NCBI RefSeq assembly: GCF_030063355.1
Contig: NZ_JASISZ010000004.1
Span: 124,001 to 188,000 of the forward strand
DNA: 64,000 bases
Direction of reading: 5' to 3'
Source: Streptomyces sp. PH10-H1
GTDB lineage: Bacteria; Actinomycetota; Actinomycetes; Streptomycetales; Streptomycetaceae
In this document: positions 26,446 through 36,790 of the stretch, one piece after another
How the letters are laid out: each line of letters starts with the position of its first letter
How positions within the stretch are numbered: position 1 is the first letter of the stretch
Program-made: the position numbers and the translations under genes
Notes under the pieces: generated by a model
Told to the model about the DNA's origin: nothing
Seen by the model: the letters and a program-made list of their open reading frames with translations, nothing else
The model's database searches: none

Positions 26446-26987
26446 GCGGCGACCGCCCGCAGAGCCGAGCGCTGCGGAAGGTGCCCCGCTGGGTGCACTG
26501 GACGGTCGTCCCGCTGTTGATCCTGGTACCCGTCGGCTATGTGATCGTCTCCGCCGAGCAGAGCCGCGACAGCGGCCAGAACAAGGAGGAGTCCGCCGCC
26601 GCCACCCATCTGACCTGGGACTGGCCCACCAAGGCGCAGCGCCGTATCTACCAGGTGCCGATCCCTCTCGACTGGACGCGGAAGATCGCCTATCTGGAGA
26701 CGAACACCTGGGACACCGGCGTGCTGTACGTCCAGTTCCAGCCCACCCCGGGCGGCCTCGACACCTTCCTCGCGCAGGTGGGCATCAGCCGGTCCGCGCT
26801 GAAGTCCGGTGCTGTCACCATCACCCCCAAGCAGGCGAAGGTGCCCGGCTGGAGCTTCGGCCCCGGACACCAGTGGGCCGGAGTGTCGCGTACCCAGCAC
26901 GGTGACAAGCCGGACCACGACATCACCGTCGACCTCACCGACCCGGAGAATCCCGTCGTCTACGTGGTCTCCACGATCAATTTCTGA
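26442..26987 (+). CDS. Membrane-anchored protein coupled to the ROK kinase
   Basis: Protein of 181 aa: short basic cytoplasmic head, one membrane segment (WTVVPLLILVPVGYVIVSA, about 18-36), then an outside domain of about 140 residues without a recognised fold (WDWPTKAQRRIYQVPIP, TWDTGVLYVQFQPT). GTG 26442 overlaps the kinase stop by 4 nt, so the two are made together. It ends only 7 nt before the first decayed fragment of the rearranged region. Confidence 0.75.
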   Translation: MSGDRPQSRALRKVPRWVHWTVVPLLILVPVGYVIVSAEQSRDSGQNKEESAAATHLTWDWPTKAQRRIYQVPIPLDWTRKIAYLETNTWDTGVLYVQFQPTPGGLDTFLAQVGISRSALKSGAVTITPKQAKVPGWSFGPGHQWAGVSRTQHGDKPDHDITVDLTDPENPVVYVVSTINF

Positions 26988-26994
26988 CCAGGAG

Positions 26995-27371
26995 TGGAGG
27001 TTGTCGGTCTGAAGAGGCTTGGTGAAGGTGTAACGGCCGTCGTCGTGCAGCGTCAGAAGGTGCTCGATGAACGGGTTCGGAGTCGGCGGCGCGGTGTATC
27101 CGGCCAGGCCCATCACCTTGTACTCGCCGTTGTTGGGGACGAAGCCAAGGAAGCGGGTGATGGCGGAGAACAGGGTGCCGATGGAGTACTCGGCACCGGT
27201 GACGGTGTCGTCGAAGACGGTGATCCGGCCGTCGCGGATCTCGCCCATCAAGGTCGAGAAGCGTTCAGCGCGGCCGTCGCTGACGAGGAACGCGGAGTCC
27301 CTCATGCCGGCGAGGTAGTAGCCGGTCGTGGCGTGGGCCAGGTGGTGAGGGACGAAGCGGACCTTGGCCGG
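26995..27371 (-). pseudogene. Internal fragment of a NodU/CmcH-type carbamoyltransferase
   Basis: One frame gives about 125 residues typical of the middle of the N-terminal domain of this family: VRFVPHHLAHATTGYYLAG, FSAITRFLGFVPNNGEYKVMGLAGY, then IEHLLTLHDDGRYTF. The start of the domain and the whole C-terminal carbamoyl-phosphate domain are missing. These enzymes usually belong to antibiotic or nodulation-factor tailoring, so the fragment may derive from a lost biosynthetic cluster. The upstream end runs into the FAD-oxidoreductase fragment and the downstream end stops at the anchored-protein gene. Confidence 0.75.
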
Positions 27372-27391
27372 GTCGGGGCGGTGTCCGGTGC

Positions 27392-28370
27392 GGGCTTCTT
27401 GACGATCAGCAGGTCGCGGAGCTTTTCCCCGGCCGCGGGTGCCTGGCACAGGCCCGCGCCGGTGAATCCGGCCGCGTACAGGAAGCGGCGGGTGGGGTGT
27501 TCGCCGATGAGGGCGGTGTTGTTGGGGCTGGCGTCGAAGTCGCCGCTCCACGGGCGTTGCAGGCCGATGCCGTCCAAGGCGGGGAACAGGGTGCCGAGAT
27601 GGCCGGCGATGCGGCCGAGCCAGGCTTCGCGTGCTTCGCCTGCCTTGGGTACGCCCATGGCGAGGAGGATGCGGTCCTTCCATGAGCGGATCCGCAGGCC
27701 GGATGTGGCGTGCATCGTCATGGGCATCTCGCGGTGCGGGGAGGGCGGGGCGTCGGTGAACAGCATCTCGATCGCGTGGGGTCTCATCGGCAGGTCGACC
27801 GATGCCATGGATGCCACCTCGCCGGACCAGGGCCCGGCCGTGCACACGATGCTGTCTGCCTTGATGCTGCCCTGCGGGGTGTGGATGGTGTTGTCGTCGT
27901 CGATGCATGTGACGGGTGTGTGGGTGAACAGGCGTGCGCCGTGATTGCGGGCGGCGGCGGCGTAACCGCGGACGATGTCGAGGCCGTCCACGTGGTACGC
28001 CTCCGGAGACCAGGCGGCGGCCAGGACGGCGCGTTCGTTGATCAGCGGGTTGAGTCCGGACGCTTCGCGGGCACTGATCAGGCCGACTTGGACGCCGGCG
28101 GCCTGCTGGGCTTGATGGGTGGCCTCGAATGCGGCGATCTGCTGTTCGTCGGTGAACAGCACCATGAACCCGAGCCGCTTCAGGGCGAGGGGGGCTGCGG
28201 TGTGGCGGGCGAAGTCGTGGTAGGCGTTCAGGCTGCGCACGGCCATTCGCCCGGTCTCGGGGTCGCCGGGGAAGTAGGTGCGGACCATGCCCGCGGTGTG
28301 CGCGGATGCCCCGCCGCAGCCCGAGCGCCTCGGTTTCCAGCAGTGCGCGCAGCCGCATGGCGTCGCCGTC
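27392..28370 (-). pseudogene. N-terminally truncated FAD-dependent oxidoreductase (DAO family)
   Basis: About 315 residues of a D-amino-acid-oxidase/glycine-oxidase-like flavoprotein: ASAHTAGMVRTYFPGDPETG, GLNPLINERAVLAAAWSPEAYHVDG, VCTAGPWSGE, PWSGDFDASPNNTALIG, YAAGFTGAGLCQAPAAGE. The N-terminal GxGxxG dinucleotide-binding strand is absent. A piece that seems to continue it (DAMRLRALLETEALG, about 28325-28370) is in another frame, so there is also a frameshift near 28320. The missing end abuts an IS110 remnant. Confidence 0.75.
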
Positions 28371-28429
28371 GGATATTTCGGAGGGAACACCGGGGTTACT
28401 GAGGCGCTCTCTTTGCTATTGGTGCAGGT

Positions 28430-28777
28430 GAGAGCCTTGAAGACCTCACGGGCTATGGAGCGTTTCAGACAGCAAATGATGTCTTTCTTCCGCAGGCCTT
28501 GCGCAGTGCGGCGGGCGACGTACTCGCGTGCCCGACGGTCTCGTTGCATGCGGACGACGGCGATGCGGTACAGAGTGGCGTTGACGGAGCGGTTTCCTCC
28601 GCGGTTGAGCCGGTGGCGGTCCCGGCGTCCGGCGGAGGCGGGTATGGGGGCAACGCCGCACAGATAGGCGAAGGCTGCCTCGGAGCGCAGGCGTCCGGGA
28701 TTGTCACCGACAGCAACGAGGAGCCGGGCGGCGGTTACGGGACCGACTCCATGGATGGTCAGCAACAAGGACCACAC
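28430..28777 (-). mobile_element. IS110-family transposase remnant, C-terminal Transposase_20 domain
   Basis: About 115 residues: LTIHGVGPVTAARLLVAVGD, SEAAFAYLCGVAPIPASAG, RHRLNRGGNRSVNATLYRI, KKDIICCLKRSIAREVF. This is the C-terminal domain with the serine motif of IS110 transposases. The N-terminal DEDD (RuvC-like) domain is not in this frame; upstream DNA to about 28910 is open in another frame but not convincing. No intact ends were found, so the element is inert. Confidence 0.75.
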
Positions 28778-28910
28778 CCGGCGCCGGGCACCGGACGAGC
28801 GGGCTTTCGCCCGCCGGAAGCAGTGGCAGATCCTCCGCAAAGCGCCGGTGCAGCACCAACCGGATCAGCACCAACCGGATCAGCAGCACCGTCGCCGCCG
28901 TCCACGCCAT

Positions 28911-29221
28911 CGAGATCGCCTGGCGCTCAGGATGAAGGGTTCACTGAGTCCTACCTTTCGTACGAATCCACAAGAGGGGCCAGCCGACCAGCCAACTCCT
29001 TCATGGTTTCGGTGACTGACCCTCGACAGGGCCCGGCGGATGTACTTGCGCTATACCAGCACCTGAACAGTCACGGAAGGGACAGTGGAGGCTTCCTGAT
29101 GACCAACCAGACTTCTCCCGCATCACCGGAGCGCATTGTCTGCGCCTAGCCGCGCTGATGTCCTGCGGGTGTCGCCGACCGAGCTGATCTCACGGCGGCA
29201 CCCGCGGAGCCCCACTTGTTG
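28911..29221. other. Non-coding stretch in the rearranged region
   Basis: No convincing gene. A minus-strand 18-codon frame starting MKELAGRLAPLVDSYER at about 29003 looks like the beginning of a longer protein cut off by a stop, but I cannot assign it. The rest shows no similarity I recognise. Confidence 0.4.
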
Positions 29222-29270
29222 CCCCGAATGCTCTGCCCGTGACGTGTCCCGCACGGCAGAGCATTCGGGG
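29222..29270. promoter_or_regulatory. 16-bp perfect hairpin before the guanine-deaminase-like gene
   Basis: CCCCGAATGCTCTGCC (29222-29237) is exactly complementary to 29255-29270 with a 17-nt loop. The hairpin ends 31 nt before the ATG at 29302, inside the probable leader. It may be a terminator of upstream transcription, an attenuator, an operator, or the end of a lost element. Confidence 0.6.
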
Positions 29271-29301
29271 AGTCCCCACCGTCTGCGACAAAGGAGTGAC
29301 C

Positions 29302-29805
29302 ATGACCGTGTATACCCAAGAAACGAGCATCCAGGAGCTCGAGCGCACATGGATGGATGAGGCCATCGGCCTTGCCACCACCAGCGTGAAGAACGGCGGC
29401 GGTCCGTTCGGCGCACTGATCGCCATGGGTAGCGAGATTGTCGCGATCGGGCACAACAAGGTCACTTCGAACCTGGACCCGACGGCGCATGGCGAGGTGA
29501 GCGCGATACGTGCCGCCTGCCAGAAGCGGGGCACTTTCTCGCTCGAGGGCTGCGTCCTGGTCACCTCCTGTGAGCCGTGCCCGATGTGTCTTTCCTCTGC
29601 ACTGTGGGCGCGGGTCGACCGGATCATCTTCGCCGCTGATCGGCATGACGCTGCGATGGCCGGTTTCGACGACCGCAAGTTCTACGACCTGTTCGAAAAG
29701 AAGCCCGCGGAGCTGTGGCCGATGGCGATCGAGCGAGTGGACATGCCGAACCCTACGGCGCCGTTCGACGCTTGGCTGGCCAAGTCCGACCGCATCGACT
29801 ACTGA
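29302..29805 (+). CDS. Nucleoside/guanine deaminase (cytidine-deaminase fold)
   Basis: Zinc deaminase of 167 aa. The metal site is HGE (His63, catalytic Glu65) and CEPCPMC (PCxxC, Cys93 and Cys96). The C-terminal part (FYDLFEKKPAELWPM, VDMPNPTAPFDAW) resembles GuaD-type guanine deaminases rather than tRNA adenosine deaminases. ATG 29302 follows AAAGGAG. A role in guanine-to-xanthine conversion is supported by the convergent xanthine dehydrogenase operon about 0.5 kb away. Confidence 0.85.
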   Translation: MTVYTQETSIQELERTWMDEAIGLATTSVKNGGGPFGALIAMGSEIVAIGHNKVTSNLDPTAHGEVSAIRAACQKRGTFSLEGCVLVTSCEPCPMCLSSALWARVDRIIFAADRHDAAMAGFDDRKFYDLFEKKPAELWPMAIERVDMPNPTAPFDAWLAKSDRIDY

Positions 29806-29807
29806 AA

Positions 29808-29845
29808 TGCGGTTCACGTCTCGGGTTCGAATCCCGAAGGCGGAT
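29808..29845 (+). other. tRNA 3'-end-like remnant (T-arm), possible att scar
   Basis: TCGGGTTCGAATCCCGA (29821-29837) forms a perfect 5-bp T-stem with the conserved TTCGAAT loop, followed by AGGCGGA as an acceptor 3' strand. The sequence upstream is the end of the deaminase gene, so no D-arm or anticodon arm is present and this is not a functional tRNA. Integrative elements often recreate a tRNA 3' end at their junctions, so this may mark an old integration boundary. Confidence 0.5.
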
Positions 29846-29878
29846 CTGTAAAGGCCCCAGGACTCACGGCGGTTTCCA

Positions 29879-30153
29879 GGGGTCGTGGCAACACGTGGTC
29901 GTGTTCATCAGGCCGCGAGCAGTTTATGCAGGCGCTCGGCTGGGGTTTCCCAGTCGAGCGTTTCGCGTGGGCGGCCGTGTCCGCCGGTTGATCCCGACGA
30001 TCCGGCACGCTTCCGTGTTGCCTACGCCCTGTTCCATGAGCCGGGAGCATGCCGCCCGCTCATGAGTGAGCTTCTTACGTCCCTGCGGCTGCCGGTCCTC
30101 ACGGATCTCGAAGTCCATGCCACCCCTTGAGCTGGGGTGTTGCCACGACTCCT
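29879..30153 (-). mobile_element. Internally deleted IS30-family element (MITE-like, 275 bp)
   Basis: Inverted ends GTCGTGGCAACAC occur at 29882-29894 and, inverted, at 30137-30149. They extend to about 16 bp with one mismatch (29879-29894 and 30138-30153). Between them the minus strand encodes the first about 47 residues of an IS30 transposase from ATG 30118 (GRKKLTHERAACSRLMEQG, EACRIVGINRRT). This is joined out of frame to its last about 22 residues (GRPRETLDWETPAERLHKLLAA and stop). The catalytic centre is deleted, so it could move only if supplied with transposase. Confidence 0.8.
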
Positions 30154-30226
30154 AGAACCCAAGCACTTGCCGTGACCTAGGGCCTTTACTTCACGATCGG
30201 CTCCGGGCGGGGCAGGAGAGCGTCAA

Positions 30227-30270
30227 GGGTGCCCCTCGCATGTGTGCGTTCGCACGAGCGCGGGGCACCC
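30227..30270 (-). terminator. Strong hairpin downstream of the xdh operon
   Basis: GGGTGCCCC (30227-30235) pairs with GGGGCACCC (30262-30270), and GTGCG/CGCAC form a second stem in the loop. It lies 20-65 nt beyond the xdhC stop in the direction of transcription and also faces the convergent deaminase unit. Confidence 0.7.
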
Positions 30271-30290
30271 CTGTCGATCCGGGTGGAGGG

Positions 30291-31101
30291 TCAGTGGCCC
30301 TCGGTTTCGAAGGTGCGCAGCAGATCGGCGGCGACGCTCACGGCGATCGTCGCGGGTTCCTTGCCGGTGATGTCGGCCAGCCCTACCGGGGTCTTGATCC
30401 GATCGATGGTGGCCTCGTCGTGCTCCCCCTCGGTGGCGAGGCGCTTGCGGAACCGCACCCACTTGGCAGCCGACCCGATCAGCCCGATGGAGCCGAGGTG
30501 GGTGGTGCGCAAGGCGGCGTCGCACAGAGCGGCGTCCTCGGCGTGATCATGGGTCATGATCAGGATGTGGGTGCCGCGCGGCAGCTCCTCCAGCACCTCC
30601 TCGGGCAGCAGCGGCGTGTGATGTACATGCACCTGCGCCACCGCGTCCGCCAGCACATCGAGCCGCTCCTTGGTGAGCATGTCGGAGCGGGTGTCGATCA
30701 GATGGAGGTCGAGATCCTGACGTGCCAGGATGCGCGCCAGCTCCAGCCCGACGTGCCCCACGCCGAAGACGGCCACCGCCCGTACCACCGGCAGGGGTTC
30801 GAGCAGCACCGAGACCGTGCCGCCGCAGCACTGCACGCCGTGTTGGTTGGTCACTTTGTCGTTCAGGGCGAAATCGATCAGCGCCGGCTCAGGCTTGGAC
30901 GCGGCGATCATCTCCCGGGATCGATCGATCGCGACGGCCTCGACGTTGCCGCCGCCGATCGAGCCCCACGTGTCACTCCGCCCCACCACCAGTTTCGCAC
31001 CGGCGTCGCGCGGGGCATGGCCGCGCACGGTCGTGACGGTCACCAGCACGCCGGACTCCCGGCGTGCCCGCAACCGTGCGACCGCGGCGATCCACGTCAT
31101 G

Positions 31102-31109
<8 letters not shown>
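30291..31109 (-). CDS. xdhC: XdhC-family molybdenum cofactor insertion/sulfuration protein
   Basis: Chaperone of 272 aa that matures and inserts sulfurated molybdenum cofactor into xanthine dehydrogenase. Motifs: GHAPRDAGAKLVV, SIGGGNVEA, HGVQCCGG with the paired Cys, the Rossmann motif GVGHVGLELARIL, and GLIGSAAKWVRFRKRL. GTG 31109 overlaps the end of the molybdenum subunit gene by 8 nt; ATG 31100 is an alternative. It is the last gene of xdhA-xdhB-xdhC. Confidence 0.9.
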
Positions 31110-33542
<2,433 letters not shown>

Positions 33543-33546
<4 letters not shown>

Positions 33547-35024
33547 GACGACACCGCCTCAGTGGTTTGCGCGTACAGCTTCAGCAGGCTCTGGCCCAGC
33601 ATCGCGGAGCGGTAGAGGGAGCTGGCGCGATGATCGCTCATCGGCGTGCCCTCGCCCCGCAGCTCCCGGGCCGCGGCCTCGACGGTCTCCGTCGACCAGG
33701 GCTTGCCCTCCAGGGCCGCCTCGGTGGCGAGGGAACGGATCGGGGTGGCGGCCACGCCGCCCAGGCCGATGCGTGCCTTGCGGACGATCCCGTCCTCGAT
33801 GTCGAGCGCGAAAGCGACGGCCACGCTGGAGATATCGTCGAAGCGCCGCTTGGCGATCTTGTGGAAGGCCACGACCGGCGACAGCGGCAACGGGACGCGT
33901 ACCGAGCGGATCAGCTCGCCGGGACGCCGCACGCTCTGCCGGTAGCCGGTGAAGTAGTCCGCTAGCGGGACCTCGCGCTCACCGTCGGCGTCGGCGAGCA
34001 CCACCGATGCCTCCAGCGCGAGCAACACCGGCGGGCTGTCACCGATGGGGGAGCCGGTACCCAGGTTGCCGCCGAGGGATGCACTGTTACGGATGAGCCG
34101 GGACGCGAACTGCGGGAACAGCTCTGCCAGCAGCGGGACGTCTCCGTCGAGCCGGCGTTCGATCTCGGTGAGCGTCAGCGCCGCCCCGATCTCGATGAAA
34201 TCGGATTCGACTCGCAGCTCCCGCAGTTCGGGCAGCCGGTCAATGCCGACCACACAATCCGCCCGACGGGAACGGATGTTCACCTCCACGCCCCAGTCGG
34301 TGGATCCGGCGACCACCACCGCGTCGGGCCGCTCGCGCAGCAACTGCAGGGTTTCGGCCAGGGTGTTCTTCCGCAGGAACGCGCTGCCGTCCTGGGTGTA
34401 TTCGGTGGCGACCGGTGCGGGCGGGGACTGCTCGCGACGCTGCGCCATCGGGTCCTCATCCGTGGGCGTACCGACGGCGAACGCGGCATCGCGAATCGGG
34501 CGGTAGCCGGTGCACCGGCACAGGTTTCCGCTCAGCGCGTGCAGATCGAAACCGTTCGGACCGTGCTCGGCGTCGGCGCTGTCGGCCGAGTCCGCGCTGT
34601 CGCCCGACTCCGTGTGCGCGCAACGGTTGGGCCTGTAGTACTCGGCGGCCATGCTGCACACGAATCCCGGGGTGCAATAGCCGCACTGAGAGCCGCCGCG
34701 GACCGCCATCTCCTCCTGCACCGGGTGCAGGGTGGCTGGTGTGCCGGGCTCGCCGACGGTGGCGAGGCCCTCGGAGGTAATGATCTCCTGACCGTCGAGC
34801 GCCGAGGCCGGGATCAGGCAGGCGTTGACCGCCACCCAGTCGGTGGGCTTGTTCACCCCGGGGCGGGCCACCAGGACCGAACAGGCGCCGCACTCACCCT
34901 CGGCGCAGCCCTCCTTGGTCCCGGTGAGGCCACGCTCGCGCAGGAAATCCAGCGCTGTGGTGTGGGGCGCAGCCGGTGAAATCGGTGCTTCTTTCCCGTT
35001 GACCGTGATGCGCGCCGCTACCAT
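33543..35024 (-). CDS. xdhA: Xanthine dehydrogenase, fused [2Fe-2S]/FAD subunit
   Basis: Electron-transfer subunit of 493 aa. First [2Fe-2S] cluster Cys40, 45, 48, 69 (CAEGECGAC, NACLIP); second Cys114, 117, 169, 171 (CGYCTPGF, CRCTGYRP). The FAD-binding domain starts about residue 220 (VVVAGSTDWGVEVN, SLGGNLGTGSPIGDS). Between the last two cysteine pairs a short insert repeats DSA (about 142-151), encoded by near-repeated 9-bp units. ATG 35024 is chosen over a longer frame because it begins the usual MVAARITVNG and follows CGAAGGCC. First gene of the operon. Confidence 0.93.
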
Positions 35025-35332
35025 GACAGGCCTTCGTGTCGGTGCGTGATCGGTCGATTCATCATGTTCGCCAATTTCAGGCAGCTTTCTGTGTTCAGGC
35101 GCGCCACGTGAGAGGAGTGGGCGCAGAAAGGCACGCAACAGCGACGTGCCGGAAGATGGTGACGGGAAACCCCGAATGTGCCGCGAACGGGCACATCAGA
35201 ACGGCGTGCTTAGCAGCCGTGCGCGATCCGACCCGGAACCCAGACTGTGCACTGGGCGAGGCGACCAAGATCAGAGCTGGTGTACATCCGCCGGTCGCCT
35301 CCTTCCGGTCATGATGGGTCGACGATTACCGC

Positions 35333-35361
35333 AAACTAATGGCTCATGCCACAGAGGTCAA
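35333..35361 (-). promoter_or_regulatory. Candidate xdhA promoter with a ~300-nt leader
   Basis: On the minus strand TTGACC (35361-35356), a 17-nt spacer and TAGTTT (35338-35333) fit a housekeeping promoter. It is about 310 nt upstream of the xdhA start. The leader 35025-35330 contains no convincing gene and no riboswitch class I can recognise. Confidence 0.4.
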
Positions 35362-35775
35362 GAGATTGATCTCGGCCTCTCACATACTGATCGGATTCGA
35401 GGTTGGGGCCCCACCGCCGGGTGGTCGAGCGCAGAGCGTCCTGGCCGGCCGGCTGCCGTCGCCTGCCCCGCCGCATGAGCGCAAGGCCGAGCGCTCCCTC
35501 GCTTTCATCGGCATAGCCGCAGCCCTCATCAGCAAAGCGCGCGCCGGAGGCGCCGCGGACCACGCCGGCAGGGCACGGCCGGCGGGGTGTCCGGCCGGAG
35601 CGTGCCGGCATGACCGTTTGCGCGCGCGGCGGAGGCATCCGCCCCGAACTCCGCGGCGACCTCCGCCCTCGGCGCGGTTGGGTACGTGTTCACCAAGGCG
35701 GTGCCGGGCGCGGGGCCCCCATGTACTACAGTCGGAGATCTTGTGACCCCGCCCCGGGGTTGTCGTTGACCGGGC
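35362..35775. other. Stretch without a recognisable gene
   Basis: Frames are open on both strands because of GC bias, but none has a recognisable protein or a good start. The last 50 nt (from about 35730, GATCTTGTGACCCCGCCCC onward) may be the left end of the IS701-like element that follows. Confidence 0.4.
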
Positions 35776-35985
35776 ATGATGCGGGATGTGACGGCTGAGC
35801 TGATAGCCGAGTGGCGTGACGAACTGGCCCGGTTGACGGGCTCGTTGGGGATCTTGTTCAATCGGCCGGAGCCGCGGGTGGTGTTCGCGCAGTTCATCGA
35901 GGGTCTGCTGGCGGAGCTTCCGAGAAAGAACGGCTGGACGCTGGCCGAGCGGGCCGGGCATGTGACAGCGGACCGGATGCGTGTT
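35776..35985 (+). mobile_element. N-terminal remnant of an IS701-type transposase
   Basis: ATG 35776 starts about 68 residues like the N-terminus of IS701-family DDE transposases: ELIAEWRDELARLTGSLG, RPEPRVVFAQFIEGLLAELP, RKNGWTLAERAGHVTADRM. The frame then runs into unrelated sequence, so the catalytic domain is lost. The break point joins it to a PhoX fragment. Confidence 0.65.
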
Positions 35986-36011
35986 GAAGGAGGGGGCGGA
36001 GAGTCCCCGCC

Positions 36012-36215
36012 GCGGTTGATTTCGCGCTGGAGGACGGCCGCACCTACCCGATCGCGCGCAACGGGCTGAACATCGGCACCGATCTGGAGCCGGAGTACGG
36101 CGAGTTCACCGGGGGGACCTTCTCACCCGACGGCCACACCCTTTTCGCCAACATCCAGGAGCTGGGGATCACGCTGGCGATCGCCGGCCCCTGGCGGCTT
36201 CAGAAGCACTGCTGA
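36012..36215 (+). pseudogene. C-terminal fragment of a PhoX (DUF839) phosphatase
   Basis: 67 codons ending at TGA 36213: RTYPIARNGLNIGTDLEPEY, GEFTGGTFSPDGHTLFANIQ, GITLAIAGPWRL. This matches the very end of secreted PhoX alkaline phosphatases (the FSPDGxTLFxNIQ and GPW motifs). There is no start and the rest of the gene is absent, removed at the junction with the IS701-like remnant. Confidence 0.75.
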
Positions 36216-36262
36216 CCCGGGCTCCGCTGACATCCGGACCCGCCGCATGAGTGCGTCGGTCC

Positions 36263-36787
36263 TCACCAGCCCGCGGGCGGGTGCAGGTCCGGCGCACTCT
36301 GGGTCACCTCCACGCACACTCCCAGCTCCGGCTGTGGCGGGCTGATCCGCACGCCGAACTCGCGCCCGGGGAAAGCTGCCCGCAGCCGGCCGCGCCAGGG
36401 CTCGACCAGCAGTCCGGCCAGCGCCAGCCCCGCCTCCTCACTCGCGTCGAGCGGCCCCCGCCACTGACGGAACAGCTGCGAGATCTCGAAGAAGTTGAAG
36501 CCGTCGACCAGCTCGGTCCACTCCTGGCTGCCGCGCCCTGGCCCCCCGGCCGCGACGGCGGCCGCGAGCCGACGCGCGATCTCCGCCTCCCCTGCGCCGT
36601 ACAGATCCACGAAGACTGCACCCGACAGCTCGAACACCTCCGGCCAGTACAGCCACCGGTAGGGGATCGCCTCCACCGTCCCGCCGATCTCGGCCAGCCA
36701 GTCGGCGGGGCTCTCGGCCTCGCCGTCCGGGTGGGCCGCCCGTAGGACGGCGAGCTGCTCCTCGGGAAATCGCAACGCACACTCCAT
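36263..36787 (-). CDS. Putative immunity protein for the adjacent toxin tip
   Basis: Acidic 174-aa cytoplasmic protein without recognised domain (start MECALRFPEEQLAVLRAAHP, middle WLYWPEVFELSGAVFVDLYG and GFNFFEISQLFRQW). It begins 3 nt after the stop of a polymorphic-toxin C-terminal fragment, the normal place of an immunity gene. Assignment rests on this context only. It appears intact while the toxin body is missing. Confidence 0.6.
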   Translation of the reverse strand: MECALRFPEEQLAVLRAAHPDGEAESPADWLAEIGGTVEAIPYRWLYWPEVFELSGAVFVDLYGAGEAEIARRLAAAVAAGGPGRGSQEWTELVDGFNFFEISQLFRQWRGPLDASEEAGLALAGLLVEPWRGRLRAAFPGREFGVRISPPQPELGVCVEVTQSAPDLHPPAGW

Positions 36788-36790
36788 CTG

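Noticed and set aside
26412..28358. Single 648-codon minus-strand gene
   Set aside because: The frame joins an off-frame Arg-rich stretch, the carbamoyltransferase fragment and antisense of the anchored protein; only the middle part is real, as a remnant.
29808..29845. Functional tRNA gene
   Set aside because: Only the T-arm and a possible acceptor strand exist; the expected D and anticodon arms would fall inside the deaminase coding sequence and do not fold.
35025..35330. Known riboswitch in the xdhA leader
   Set aside because: No purine, xanthine, cobalamin or molybdenum-cofactor consensus could be recognised by eye; kept only as an unexplained long leader.
35339..35746. 135-codon plus-strand frame upstream of the IS701-like remnant
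   Set aside because: No ribosome site and no domain; Arg/Pro/Ala composition typical of chance frames in this DNA.
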